This document shows, one piece after another, positions 8,316-16,671 of a stretch of DNA of 64,000 nt. The stretch's first letter is position 1, and each line of letters starts with the position of its first letter. The DNA is from UBA5972 sp964567685 (GTDB taxonomy: Bacteria; Pseudomonadota; Alphaproteobacteria; Rhodobacterales; Rhodobacteraceae). The translations under genes and the position numbers were made by a program. The notes below the pieces were generated by a model. That model made no database searches, was not told the DNA's origin, and saw only the letters and a program-made list of their open reading frames with translations. Location: assembly GCA_964567685.1 (NCBI GenBank), contig CAZMNO010000015.1, positions 1 through 64,000 of the forward strand. The letters are read 5' to 3'.

Positions 8316-9065
8316 TCACTCCGGTGTGAGGCGGTGCTGGTAAAGATGTTCATAATGCGGGCGCATTCTTCGATAAACCTGTTTTACCCGGTCCGGCGCA
8401 TCCTTCATTTCGACATATCTGCGTTTTTGCGCCACCAGCCCGGTCGAGTTCGCGAGATTGGCATGAAATGATCCGCCATCCCACCAGCTGAAAGCCGACT
8501 GGTCACCACCCGGCTGCCAACTGAGCGCTGATTGCATGAACGGGATATCCACGGCTTGGCAGAAGAGACGAGTCATGGCCACCGGGTCTTCCAGAAGATC
8601 ATCGCTGTCAATCACCGGGGGCGGCTTGCCGCCAGCAAGGGCGGTGACAAGGTCAAAGAGCGCGCGCTGTTCGGGAAAGCCAACCTCGCCTTCATGAAAA
8701 TCCGGCCATTTGTTGTAAATTGAGGTGACGGTCTTGGCCGGGTCACGAATGAGGAACGCGTGGGTGAAGTTTGAAAGGAATTCAGCATCCCACATGTGAT
8801 GAATATAGTGGGGGAAATCCTTAATAAAGACCGGGCCCAGTTCAGCACGCGCCAACAAATCCTGCCAGACGCTTTCCAGGGACAGGCCGGGCGTGGTCAT
8901 CTCGCCTTGCCGGAAGCGGTGCCAGAGCGGCGCTTCGCCCTGATACCAGGCTTCGCCGAAAGGTTCGTGCAGGCAGTCAAGATCACCGCGCTGGCGCATC
9001 ATCCATTCAAAGGCGGTCGAGGTGGAGCGGGGGACGGCCCAGAGGGCGAGGATTTTCGCCATCAT
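8316..9065 (-). CDS. Sulfotransferase-like P-loop protein
   Basis: 249 residues of the sulfotransferase-like superfamily. The N-terminal LWAVPRSTSTAFEWMMRQRG matches the 5'-phosphosulfate-binding loop (PRSTST), and FLIRDPAKTVTSIYNKW matches the 3'-phosphate-binding RDP segment. Known relatives transfer sulfate from PAPS, but many bacterial members of this sub-branch have no assigned substrate. It sits between the Asp/Glu-racemase-fold gene and the FrhB-family gene, separated from the former by a strong hairpin at 9112-9131. A sulfonation step in this operon is possible but unproven. Confidence 0.7.
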   Translation of the reverse strand: MMAKILALWAVPRSTSTAFEWMMRQRGDLDCLHEPFGEAWYQGEAPLWHRFRQGEMTTPGLSLESVWQDLLARAELGPVFIKDFPHYIHHMWDAEFLSNFTHAFLIRDPAKTVTSIYNKWPDFHEGEVGFPEQRALFDLVTALAGGKPPPVIDSDDLLEDPVAMTRLFCQAVDIPFMQSALSWQPGGDQSAFSWWDGGSFHANLANSTGLVAQKRRYVEMKDAPDRVKQVYRRMRPHYEHLYQHRLTPE

Positions 9066-9111
9066 GCGTGTCGTTTGCTGGCAGGTGCGGGTGCCTGGGC
9101 ATCCGACCGGG

Positions 9112-9131
9112 GCGAGGGGCCGGCCCCTCGC
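9112..9131. repeat. Perfect 20-bp palindrome / hairpin within operon
   Basis: GCGAGGGGCC is followed directly by its exact reverse complement, with further outer pairing (CCGGGG before, CCCCGG after). It lies in the 108-nt gap between two minus-strand genes, so the transcript should form a stable hairpin there. The T-run (9144-9149) is on the wrong side for a minus-strand terminator. RNA processing, stabilisation or partial attenuation are possible roles. Confidence 0.6.
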
Positions 9132-9173
9132 GCTCCCCGGAGTGTTTTTGAAACAATGAAGAAGGGGGCGGTG

Positions 9174-9998
9174 TCAGGCATGCAGGCATTCCAATAGCTG
9201 GCCTTGTGGTGTCACGGGTGCAAGGCCGAGGGTTTTGAACAGGCGCCAGTAAAGCGCTGTATCGTGTCCGATCACTGGTTTGCCAAGAGCGCTTTCCAGT
9301 TGGCGCGTCAGGTGAACGGGCCTTTGTGGCTGCCCGTTCGGGCCCGAGCGGAAATTGCACATGCCGTTGATAAGATAGGCATCGGCATCCGGTGCCTGTT
9401 CGGCCACGTACTGAAAGGATTTCATCGCCAGATCGCCGTCAAACACCCAGCGATGGGAATTGACCTCGTCCTGGCTGGCAAACCAGCCCTGATCGTGGAA
9501 ATTTCCCGCCCACAGCACGTCAAAGCCTGCCTCCTTAAGAAAGCCGACCGTGCCCTGCCACCAGTCGGGCCAGTGATAGGCGGCATTCAGGGCGACTTTT
9601 TCCACATTCATCGCGCGCAGCGCCTCGACCATGGCGTAACCTGCCATGTGAAACGGGGTTTTGTATTTGTCTGAAAGGCGCGCGCAATGGTCGCGAATGC
9701 CTGCCACCCCCAACCCGCTGGCATGCACCCAGTTGGAGCCAACCTGCCCGGCAACATCGACCCCATTGCGCGCCATGCAATGGACGAAATCCTCCAACAT
9801 GGCAAAATTCGCTTTGCGCTGGTCAAGCCCGTGGGCGTAGTCGGGCGCATGCAGCATCCAGCCATGTACGCCAACGGTTTCCGGAGCCATGCGCAGGAAA
9901 TCCGAAGGTGCCGCGTCAAAATCAAAGGGTGGGCAGGTGAAGCCGACCTGATGGGGGAACAGCTTGTGTTCCGCTTTCCAGTCCTTGGGCATCAGCAT
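9174..9998 (-). CDS. Asp/Glu racemase-superfamily protein (arylmalonate decarboxylase / maleate isomerase-like)
   Basis: About 274 residues related to maleate isomerase and arylmalonate decarboxylase. Seen features: HKLFPHQVGFTCPP at the N-terminus, AGYAMVEALRAMNVEKVALN after the first half, and a retained second-half cysteine in YLINGMCNFRSG. The first-half active-site cysteine appears lost (VGSNWVHASGLG). A single C-terminal-half Cys is the arrangement of decarboxylases rather than two-Cys racemases. The start is ATG 9998 or ATG 9992; the latter gives a TGATG overlap with the upstream GFA gene. The exact reaction is unknown. Confidence 0.65.
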   Translation of the reverse strand: MLMPKDWKAEHKLFPHQVGFTCPPFDFDAAPSDFLRMAPETVGVHGWMLHAPDYAHGLDQRKANFAMLEDFVHCMARNGVDVAGQVGSNWVHASGLGVAGIRDHCARLSDKYKTPFHMAGYAMVEALRAMNVEKVALNAAYHWPDWWQGTVGFLKEAGFDVLWAGNFHDQGWFASQDEVNSHRWVFDGDLAMKSFQYVAEQAPDADAYLINGMCNFRSGPNGQPQRPVHLTRQLESALGKPVIGHDTALYWRLFKTLGLAPVTPQGQLLECLHA

Positions 9999-10420
9999 TC
10001 TGTTCGGTCCCGGATTTCCTGTGGATGTTCGCTAAAGCCGTTGCTACCCGGAAGATCACCCCCGATCTTCACCCAATCCGGGCTGGACGCCAGACAGACA
10101 TGCCGATCCGGCTGATATGCTGTGGGATTATCCAGCGTGGCGGCGTGGATGTGGATTTCACCCGGCCATTTTTCGCTTTGAAAATAAAGCCTTGTGCCGC
10201 AGGTCGCACAAAAGCCGCGCTTGCTGCCGGGCGAGCTTTCATAGTGGTTTGGGTCGCCCGCCCATGTGAGCTGCGCCGGCCGCAAACCGGTAAACGCGGT
10301 GAAGGGCGAGGATGTGGCGCGCTGGCAGTCAATGCAGTGACAGATGAGGTTGCGCGTGACCTCGCCGTCATAGCTCCATTTCACCGCTCCACAGAAGCAA
10401 CGGCCTGATAGCGTGACCAT
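9992..10420 (-). CDS. GFA-family zinc protein, copy 1
   Basis: 142 residues starting MVTLSGRCFCGAVKW, with ICHCIDCQRATSSPF and FCATCGTRLYFQS, the three cysteine groups of the GFA fold. I start it at ATG 10420, preceded by a good GGGAGG ribosome site, rather than at an upstream ATG (10486) inside the previous gene. It lies 1 nt after the HCCA-isomerase gene and overlaps the next start. Being encoded beside a GST-kappa-type protein is consistent with a glutathione-linked substrate. Confidence 0.88.
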   Translation of the reverse strand: MVTLSGRCFCGAVKWSYDGEVTRNLICHCIDCQRATSSPFTAFTGLRPAQLTWAGDPNHYESSPGSKRGFCATCGTRLYFQSEKWPGEIHIHAATLDNPTAYQPDRHVCLASSPDWVKIGGDLPGSNGFSEHPQEIRDRTEC

Positions 10421-10421
10421 G

Positions 10422-11051
10422 TCAGTCCCTCCCCAACCGCCACAAAAGCTGATCAAACCGGTCCTGTCCATAGAAGGGTTCGCCATTGTGAACCATCAGG
10501 GGAACACCCCAATGGCCGAAACCGTGCATCGCCTCGTTATTGGCCGCAAGATCGGAGACCACGCTTTCCCAGCTATTGGCGCTGAGCACAGCCTGTGCCT
10601 CCATCCCGGCCGCCGCCATCGCGCGCTCCAGATGCTTGCCTTTGTCCCATCCCGGGGTTGAACCATTCCAGATCATCCGCGCCACATGATCAAGAAAAGC
10701 AAGCCCGTGCCCGGCACGAACAGCGCCGACAAATAACCGGTGTAGGTGCTCGTTGCGGGGCTGCTCGGGCTTTGCCCGCCAGATCGTCCCCGGCTCCCAG
10801 TCAATCGGAGAGGGGCCAGGGTAAGCATATGGCAACCCAAGGAAATCAGCCGTGCGCTGTGAGTCGGTCTCAAAATAGGCCATCTCAAGAGTATCGCGAT
10901 CCCGATATCGTTCAGGAATGCGGATGACCCCGCCCAAAACTGGGCGGACTACGACCTCAACACTGCCCTCGGCCAGATCTATCAGGCGATCCACCAGGAA
11001 ATAACAATAGTCGCTTTGCAGTGAGTATAAGACATCAACCCGTTTGCGCAT
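10422..11051 (-). CDS. 2-Hydroxychromene-2-carboxylate isomerase / GST-kappa family (DsbA fold)
   Basis: 209 residues of the DsbA-like thioredoxin fold. The N-terminal VLYSLQSDYCYFLVDRLIDLA corresponds to the glutathione-binding start (usually D-F-x-S-P-Y-x-Y), and the late HWGVPLMVHNGEPFYGQDR is the cis-Pro and C-terminal signature. Known members isomerise hydroxychromene carboxylates with glutathione, or act as kappa GSTs. The context shows no naphthalene genes, so another glutathione adduct is likely. It starts 3 nt after the UroD-like gene stop. Confidence 0.82.
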   Translation of the reverse strand: MRKRVDVLYSLQSDYCYFLVDRLIDLAEGSVEVVVRPVLGGVIRIPERYRDRDTLEMAYFETDSQRTADFLGLPYAYPGPSPIDWEPGTIWRAKPEQPRNEHLHRLFVGAVRAGHGLAFLDHVARMIWNGSTPGWDKGKHLERAMAAAGMEAQAVLSANSWESVVSDLAANNEAMHGFGHWGVPLMVHNGEPFYGQDRFDQLLWRLGRD

Positions 11052-11054
11052 AAA

Positions 11055-12224
11055 TCAGGCCGCTGCTGCCCGGCGCCGTGTTATCCGACGTGGGCGAATT
11101 GGCATCCCGTCAGGTGGCGGCGCGGTCTCTTTTGGCAGGGGGGCGATGTTTGCGTAGTCTCCGTATTTCAGCCCGGCGCGGAACATGGCGATGACGTTTT
11201 CCGGTTTGCATCCGGGGTGAAGCGAATTTGATGAGCTCAGGATATATCCACCCCCCGGCGCACCGTCCGCGATCACCTGTTTGGTGGCCTCATCCACCAT
11301 ATCAGGCGTGCCGAACACCAAGAGATCAAGGCAGTCGACATTGCCGACAACGCACATTTTACCATACATCGCCGCCTTGGTCTGGTCGAGATCCATGCAT
11401 TGCGGCTGGATCGGGTGGAAACCGTCAAATCCGATTTCCAGAAAATCATCCATCAACCGCCAGGCCATACCGTCGGTATGTTTGATGATCTTGAGGCCAA
11501 GCCCGTGGGCGTGTTCCACCAGTTCCTGCTTGCAGGGATAGATGAATTCGCGGAAATGCTCATAGGACATCAGCATATAGTCATTGCCGCACAAATCGCC
11601 GTCCATGACGATGAAATCCACCCCGGCCTCGGCACCGAGATCAAACAGGTCCTTGGTGAATTCCACTGACATGCGCAGCGCCGCACGGGCCAGATCGGGG
11701 TCTGTGACAAAGGCCAGCAACATCTTGTCCATACCGCCGATATTGGTCCAGGCTTCGGCAAACGGGCCCTTGATATTGAGGCTGTGGGCGCGATCCGGCA
11801 GTCGATTGACCACCCGGCGGATACCGTCAAAATCCTTTTCGCTGAGAAAGGACCGCATGTCATATCGCTTGATATCTTCAACGGTCCTGACTGCGGGTTC
11901 AACGATCAGTGGTTCGCCATGGGCGCTGGTCATGAAAGTGCGGCCAAAATGGTCGCGCCCGTAATTCTCATCGATCATTTCAAATCCGGTGCCATAGACA
12001 TTCTGCGAGGCATCCAGTTGCAGCTCCTCAACCACCCGGCAGTAAAGATCGATGGATTCATCTGTCTCGTCACCCCGACGCAAAATGCCCTGATCGCCTT
12101 TTGACGTGAGGCCCAGCTGTTCCGCAACGCCCAGCGTCACCGGTTCGTCAAACCAATCCCACATGGGCACCCGGTCAGGCGTGCCCAGCTCCAGCGCGCA
12201 CATGAAGCGTTCTTTCGGGGTCAT
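11055..12224 (-). CDS. Uroporphyrinogen decarboxylase-family protein (probable methyltransferase)
   Basis: About 389 residues of the UroD/MtaA superfamily, TIM-barrel fold. Seen: MTPKERFMCALELGTPDRVPMW at the start, DFIVMDGDLCGND, IIKHTDGMAW and SLHPGCKPENV near the C-terminus. The haem enzyme HemE is shorter and lacks this pattern, so this is more like the corrinoid-linked methyltransferases or O-demethylation partners. No corrinoid-binding protein is seen nearby. I chose ATG 12224 because GGAG lies 7 nt upstream; an ATG at 12242 lacks this. It is the first gene of the block and diverges from a LysR regulator. Confidence 0.75.
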   Translation of the reverse strand: MTPKERFMCALELGTPDRVPMWDWFDEPVTLGVAEQLGLTSKGDQGILRRGDETDESIDLYCRVVEELQLDASQNVYGTGFEMIDENYGRDHFGRTFMTSAHGEPLIVEPAVRTVEDIKRYDMRSFLSEKDFDGIRRVVNRLPDRAHSLNIKGPFAEAWTNIGGMDKMLLAFVTDPDLARAALRMSVEFTKDLFDLGAEAGVDFIVMDGDLCGNDYMLMSYEHFREFIYPCKQELVEHAHGLGLKIIKHTDGMAWRLMDDFLEIGFDGFHPIQPQCMDLDQTKAAMYGKMCVVGNVDCLDLLVFGTPDMVDEATKQVIADGAPGGGYILSSSNSLHPGCKPENVIAMFRAGLKYGDYANIAPLPKETAPPPDGMPIRPRRITRRRAAAA

Positions 12225-12244
12225 CGCGTTTCTCCGCATCACCT

Positions 12245-12260
12245 ATTTGTTTGAGCAAAT
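12245..12260. promoter_or_regulatory. Candidate LysR operator between divergent genes
   Basis: ATTTG-N6-CAAAT is a dyad with the LysR-box geometry (T-N11-A). It sits in the 109-nt divergent region between the UroD-like operon and the LysR gene, which is where autoregulating LysR proteins normally bind. It is a single site seen by eye, with no second copy for comparison. Confidence 0.4.
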
Positions 12261-12333
12261 CCTACGCTGTGTGATTGAAAAAGAAAGCAAATAGATATAG
12301 TCGTTTTTGATAAAAGATATTTATGGTAATGTC

Positions 12334-13203
12334 ATGAACATAACCAACCTCCGCACTTTCATTGCAGTCGCCCGCACCGCAGGCTTTCACAGCGCGGCTG
12401 AGCAACTCAATATCACGCAGGCCGCCGTCAGTGCCCGGATCAAGGCGCTGGAGGATCAGTTGGGCCAGCGCCTGTTTGACCGGGGCCGCAACGGGGCCCT
12501 TTTGACTGTTGCCGGGCAGCGCTTCCTGCCTGATGCCCAAAGCATTACCCGCACCTGGGATCATGCAACAAGCATGCTGGGGGTGCCGGCGACGCGCTCG
12601 GTCACGATCCGCATCGGGGCGCAGTTCAGTATCTGGGCGCAGCTGGTGCTGGACTGGGCAGCAGGCATCGCCGAAGCGGTGCCGGAGACCGAGATTGATC
12701 TTGATTTTGATTTCAGCAGCGACATGCTGAAAAGCGTTCAGGAAGGGCGGCTGGATCTGGCGATCACCCATGCCACGGCCCCTCTGCCGGGGTTGCATGT
12801 TCTGCCCCTGCCGGAAGAAACGATGGTGCTGATTGCCAACCGCCCGGCCACGCTGGGCGAGGATCGGATGCCGCCTTTTGTGCATATGGACTGGGGGCCG
12901 CAATTCAAGGCCCAGCAGGCGCGGATTGAACACCGGTTGCCCAAAGGCCGAATTTCGGTTGGCAACGGCCTGATGGGGATGCGGTTTATTCAGGAAAACG
13001 ATGCCTGCGGTTATCTGCCGCTCAGAACAGCCCGCTGGCTGCTCAGCCAGAACCGTCTTTTTCGGGTCAAACGCGCACCCAAATTCTCTATCGCCGGACA
13101 TGTGATCTATACTGAAGAAAACCCAAACCATTTCTTCCTGGAACGCGCCATCGACAGGTTTCGCGAGATACGCAGCGACCGCCGGGAAAGGGCTGTTCTT
13201 TGA
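12334..13203 (+). CDS. LysR-family transcriptional regulator
   Basis: 289 residues. The N-terminal winged helix (MNITNLRTFIAVARTAGFHS, then AAEQLNITQAAVSARIKALE) is a textbook LysR HTH at about residues 1-60, followed by a periplasmic-binding-like effector domain. A longer frame begins at TTG 12307, but ATG 12334 gives the standard N-terminus. It is divergent from the UroD-like operon and is the likely activator of that operon. The effector is unknown. Confidence 0.9.
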   Translation: MNITNLRTFIAVARTAGFHSAAEQLNITQAAVSARIKALEDQLGQRLFDRGRNGALLTVAGQRFLPDAQSITRTWDHATSMLGVPATRSVTIRIGAQFSIWAQLVLDWAAGIAEAVPETEIDLDFDFSSDMLKSVQEGRLDLAITHATAPLPGLHVLPLPEETMVLIANRPATLGEDRMPPFVHMDWGPQFKAQQARIEHRLPKGRISVGNGLMGMRFIQENDACGYLPLRTARWLLSQNRLFRVKRAPKFSIAGHVIYTEENPNHFFLERAIDRFREIRSDRRERAVL

Positions 13204-13347
13204 GGGGGCCAGCCGGATTACAAAACGCTTACCGGTGAACTGTTTCCCAATCCGGCGGCCAAATACCTCGGATTTCGTCGCGTCACCCGCGCAGCCTTCA
13301 CTTGCCGGGGGGGTGGCAACCTGTATCTTTGGCTTTGGAACGCCATA

Positions 13348-14142
13348 ATGGAACTACCCATGACCAGCGAAAGTTTCTTTGATCTTGACGGCAGGGTCTA
13401 TCTTGGCCGCGCCCCGGCCCGCGGGCCGTGGTCACCTGACCATTGCCATGCGGGGCCGGTTGCCGGGGCCATTGCGCATGCGATAGAAACAGCTTTCGGA
13501 CCCGGCAAAGATCTGACCAGGCTGACACTTGACCTGATCCGGCCAATACCTGTCGCAGGCTTTACCGTCGATGTTGAGATCACGCGCAACGGCAGACGGC
13601 TGGCAACAGGCAGCGCGGTATTGACAGGTGTCGACGGGCGCATCGCCGCAACGGCCACGGCAACGCTGATCGCCCCTGCACCCGAGACAGATATCCCCCC
13701 GGGCCCTTGCCCCAGACCCCGGCTGGCAGACGCTGACGAGGGCGGGTTTCCCATCGATTTTGCGCTGCATGATCTGCCTTTCATCAGCGATTTCGTCAAA
13801 GTCCGCCTGCCCAAAGGCGAGGATACCAGCCCCGGCCCGTCAAGCCTCTGGATGTGCACCCCGCCCATTCTGGCGGGGCAGGCACCATCTTCATTTCAAC
13901 GCCTGTGCCCGTTGGCTGATTGCGGCAACGCCATTTCACGAAATGGAGATATCAAGAACTTCACCTTCCTGAACGGCGACCTGACAATCGTCGCCCACCG
14001 AAAAACCGGCTCTGATTGGCTGCTATCCGAGGCCGTATCCCATTGGCATCGCAACGGCATAGGCCTTGCCGAAGCGCGGATCAGCGACGAGGACGGCCCG
14101 TTGGCATCTGCGCTGCAATCTCTGATCGTCAGCCCGCATTAA
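13348..14142 (+). CDS. Thioesterase-superfamily protein (TesB-like double hotdog)
   Basis: 264 residues that look like the acyl-CoA thioesterase family with two hotdog domains. The N-terminal half has SPDHCHAGPVAGAIAHAIE and LTLDLIRPIPVAGFTVDVEI; the C-terminal half has FLNGDLTIVAHRKTGSDWLL and GLAEARISDEDG. Such proteins hydrolyse acyl-CoAs. It may start at ATG 13348 or ATG 13360. It follows the LysR gene by 144 nt and converges on the 14320 gene. The substrate is unknown. Confidence 0.72.
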   Translation: MELPMTSESFFDLDGRVYLGRAPARGPWSPDHCHAGPVAGAIAHAIETAFGPGKDLTRLTLDLIRPIPVAGFTVDVEITRNGRRLATGSAVLTGVDGRIAATATATLIAPAPETDIPPGPCPRPRLADADEGGFPIDFALHDLPFISDFVKVRLPKGEDTSPGPSSLWMCTPPILAGQAPSSFQRLCPLADCGNAISRNGDIKNFTFLNGDLTIVAHRKTGSDWLLSEAVSHWHRNGIGLAEARISDEDGPLASALQSLIVSPH

Positions 14143-14190
14143 TCCACCGCTTCGCGCATCTACTGCCTGAGCTTGGCCATGTAGAGTTCA
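14142..14190 (-). pseudogene. 3'-end remnant of a second Rieske oxygenase alpha gene
   Basis: On the minus strand this reads ELYMAKLRQ, stop, MREAVD, stop. The intact Rieske gene ends EHSIAKLQQWMREAVDGSS. The first 17 bases (CCACCGCTTCGCGCATC) are identical to the 3' end of the intact gene at 14608-14624, and the Trp codon has become TAG. I read this as the decayed tail of a duplicated gene. The rest is gone or replaced, and it abuts the thioesterase stop. Confidence 0.6.
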
Positions 14191-14319
14191 AAATGTTTTT
14201 GGCTAGGAAGCTACCGCTTTTAGGCACGTTGTCGCGTTCCCGCAAAACGCCGTAAACTAGCATTTAAAAACTGGATAACTATCGCAAGCGCGCCCATTCT
14301 TGTCGTAGTCACCGAACAT

Positions 14320-14595
14320 TTACCGTTTCAAGCGAATGGTATTCTGGAACCAGCGCCTATTCATGAGTGCCAGGAACTTAGGATCAGTTGCGCAGTCCAA
14401 TGATTGTTTTCCGATAACGGAATCTATTCCACATACAGGACAAAGAGCAGTTTGCTCTTCGTCAATCCATTCTTCAATGAGTGACGGTCGAAAAACCTCC
14501 TCACAATAAAAGCATCCGCAAAAGTCACTTCCCAGAACATCTTGTCGATGTTGTTTGCAGAATTTGTGGGCAGATTGAGTGTCGATACTTCTCAT
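14320..14595 (-). CDS. Small zinc-ribbon cytoplasmic protein
   Basis: 91 residues with clustered putative metal ligands: H10 and HKFC in SAHKFCKQH, CGCFYCEEVF, and ALCPVCGIDSVIG, followed by a short tail. This resembles a widespread small family of unknown function with the GCFYC and CPxCGIDSVIG signatures. It is not part of the catabolic operons around it: it lies between the Rieske gene and the remnant of a second Rieske copy, and its base composition is more AT-rich than the flanks, which suggests insertion. A role cannot be assigned. Confidence 0.65.
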   Translation of the reverse strand: MRSIDTQSAHKFCKQHRQDVLGSDFCGCFYCEEVFRPSLIEEWIDEEQTALCPVCGIDSVIGKQSLDCATDPKFLALMNRRWFQNTIRLKR

Positions 14596-14598
14596 GCC

Positions 14599-15705
14599 TC
14601 AAGAACCATCCACCGCTTCGCGCATCCATTGCTGCAATTTGGCAATCGAGTGTTCCGAATTCACCCCGTCATTGGGGTCCACCACCAGTGGCCCCGGCAC
14701 GTAACCCTTGGATTTCAGCCCGCGCTGAACGCTTTCAACCAGCGTGATATCCTCTTCCACCGTGGTTTCCCGGTCCTGAATGGCAAGCTTGCGGATGACC
14801 TCGCTTTCTTCGCCCCCCTCGGTGTACCAGCCGCGATAGACCGTGCAGGTATCGTGACCCGAAGCGCGCCAATGATAGGAATTCAGCACATTGCCGGGGT
14901 AGCACTGAAAGCTGAACATTGGCCACAGGAACCACGACTGGTAGTCCCCCGCATGTTCATTGCTCTCAAGATCAATCGGATAGGTCATCTTGTCGAGCGA
15001 CTGGCATTCGGTGGTATGGCGCAACACATATCCCGTGGCGTCCGGCTGAATGTCATAGGTTTTCGGATTGATCACGCCCGTTGCAAAAGTCGGGTGGTTC
15101 ATCGGGCAATGGTAGCATTCCGAGTAATTCTCGACCGAAACCTTCCAGTTGCAGGCCTCGGGCACTTCAACATATTCCAGCGGCTCAAGGGCGGCGATAT
15201 GAGGCACGAACTCACCCAATTCCGCGCGCACGCCGGGGTACCAGTCATCCATCGGCGCGGCGTCATTGTCGAGATTGACGAAAATGAAACCGTGGAAATC
15301 TTCGGTTCTGACTTCCGTCAGGCAGATCTCTTCGCGCCTGAACCCTTCAACCGCCTTGATGTTCGGCCCTGATCGCAAGCCGCCGGTCAGTTCATATGAC
15401 CACGCGTGATAGGGGCAGACGACAACCCGCGTATTGCCCCGGCCCGATACCATCTCATGTGCCCGGTGCTGGCAGACGTTGTAAAAGGTGCGTATGACAT
15501 CGTCCTGACCACGAATGACAAACAGGCTCTGCCCGGCGATCCCGAACGCCAGATAATCGCCGACATTCCTGATCTCGCTGGCATGGCAGGCAAATTGCCA
15601 GGTGCGGCTCAGAAGCCCGTTCATCTCGGCTTCAAACACCGCCGGATCGGTGTAGTACCGGGCCTCAAGCGCGCGTATCGGTTCAAACTGGGTTTCCTTG
15701 TTCAT
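14599..15705 (-). CDS. Rieske non-haem iron oxygenase, alpha subunit (betaine-demethylase-like)
   Basis: 368 residues. The Rieske [2Fe-2S] ligands are C78/H80 (NVCQHRAHE) and C97/H100 (VVCPYHAWSY). The mononuclear iron site has H199 and H204 in ENYSECYHCPMNHPTF. The length and layout match the oxygenases that remove methyl groups from glycine betaine, proline betaine or carnitine-type compounds (GbcA, Stc2, CntA). A dedicated reductase is not seen in the window. It is divergent from, and probably co-regulated with, the DMGDH-like operon; the RpiR gene overlaps its start by 4 nt. Confidence 0.88.
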   Translation of the reverse strand: MNKETQFEPIRALEARYYTDPAVFEAEMNGLLSRTWQFACHASEIRNVGDYLAFGIAGQSLFVIRGQDDVIRTFYNVCQHRAHEMVSGRGNTRVVVCPYHAWSYELTGGLRSGPNIKAVEGFRREEICLTEVRTEDFHGFIFVNLDNDAAPMDDWYPGVRAELGEFVPHIAALEPLEYVEVPEACNWKVSVENYSECYHCPMNHPTFATGVINPKTYDIQPDATGYVLRHTTECQSLDKMTYPIDLESNEHAGDYQSWFLWPMFSFQCYPGNVLNSYHWRASGHDTCTVYRGWYTEGGEESEVIRKLAIQDRETTVEEDITLVESVQRGLKSKGYVPGPLVVDPNDGVNSEHSIAKLQQWMREAVDGS

Positions 15706-16598
15706 GATGAGGCCTCCTTTTCGTCGTGGTAAATGCCAAGCTCGTGGCGGCGTTGGTGAAACTTCTCGACCCGTTCAACAATTTTCGGTTCGGCAACGGC
15801 GATGACAAAGCTCAGCAGCGTTTCCAGAAGCGCGACGGTCGAAACCGATGAAGGAAAGAATTGCGGCGTATCGGCTGCGACGACAAATCCATGATCCGAT
15901 CCTATGACCACCGGGCTTGCCGGGCTGTCGGATATGCCGATGACGCACATCCCCTGTTCGCGCGCTATGCGCACCCCTTCGACCACTTCGGCGCGGTAGG
16001 GTTTGCAGGTGATGGCGATCAGCACATCGCGCTTGTCGGCCCACGCCAGATCGTCAACCGGGGTTGAGCCGGGTCGCGGGATGGCGTGAAACTGCACCAT
16101 GCCGGTCGAGGCGAGATAGGTGAAATTGCGGGCGTTGGCGTTGTTGACACCAACCCCCAGCGTATAGACATTGCGTGAATTCCAGATATCCACTGCAGCC
16201 TCTTTCAGCCCTGCCGAGTCAATTCCAGCAAATGTCTCTTCGATATTGCGCAGGGTCGAAGAGACCATGTCGGCATAAAGCCCGCCCAGTTCACCGGCCT
16301 CGCGGATATTCTGCAACCAGCGCGCCCGGTCCGGAAAGCTGACGGTTCCCGCGCGGATGGCGGCACGGAAAGGTTCGCGGAAATCCTCATAACCGTCAAA
16401 TCCCACCTGGCGCGCCATGCGCACGAATGTGTTGGGTTTGACCTTCGCCGCCTCGGCGATTTCGCGCACGGTGGAGACCCCCACATCCTGCGGGTTTTCC
16501 AGCACATAGCGCGCTGCTTTCTGCGCCTCGGGTGTCAGCGCCTCCCACTCCTCGGTCAGGCGATCCAGCACGTCATATGAAACATTTGTGTCATTCAT
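15702..16598 (-). CDS. MurR/RpiR-family transcriptional regulator
   Basis: 298 residues with an N-terminal HTH_6 domain (LTPEAQKAARYVLENPQDVG, then IAEAAKVKPNTFVRMARQVGF) and a C-terminal SIS sugar-phosphate-type domain (NVYTLGVGVNNANARNFTYL, VLIAITCKPYRAEVVEG, VIGISDSPASPVV). I start it at ATG 16598; the longer frame to 16730 runs into the divergent gene. Its gene overlaps the Rieske start by 4 nt and diverges from the DMGDH-like operon 73 nt away, so it should control both. The ligand of the SIS domain is not obvious; RpiR proteins also regulate amino-acid and betaine catabolism. Confidence 0.9.
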   Translation of the reverse strand: MNDTNVSYDVLDRLTEEWEALTPEAQKAARYVLENPQDVGVSTVREIAEAAKVKPNTFVRMARQVGFDGYEDFREPFRAAIRAGTVSFPDRARWLQNIREAGELGGLYADMVSSTLRNIEETFAGIDSAGLKEAAVDIWNSRNVYTLGVGVNNANARNFTYLASTGMVQFHAIPRPGSTPVDDLAWADKRDVLIAITCKPYRAEVVEGVRIAREQGMCVIGISDSPASPVVIGSDHGFVVAADTPQFFPSSVSTVALLETLLSFVIAVAEPKIVERVEKFHQRRHELGIYHDEKEASS

Positions 16599-16671
16599 GA
16601 TTGACGACGGTACATATGTTTGCTTAACCTGTCCATCAGAAAATGCGCTATCGTGAACAGGAAAGAACGAC

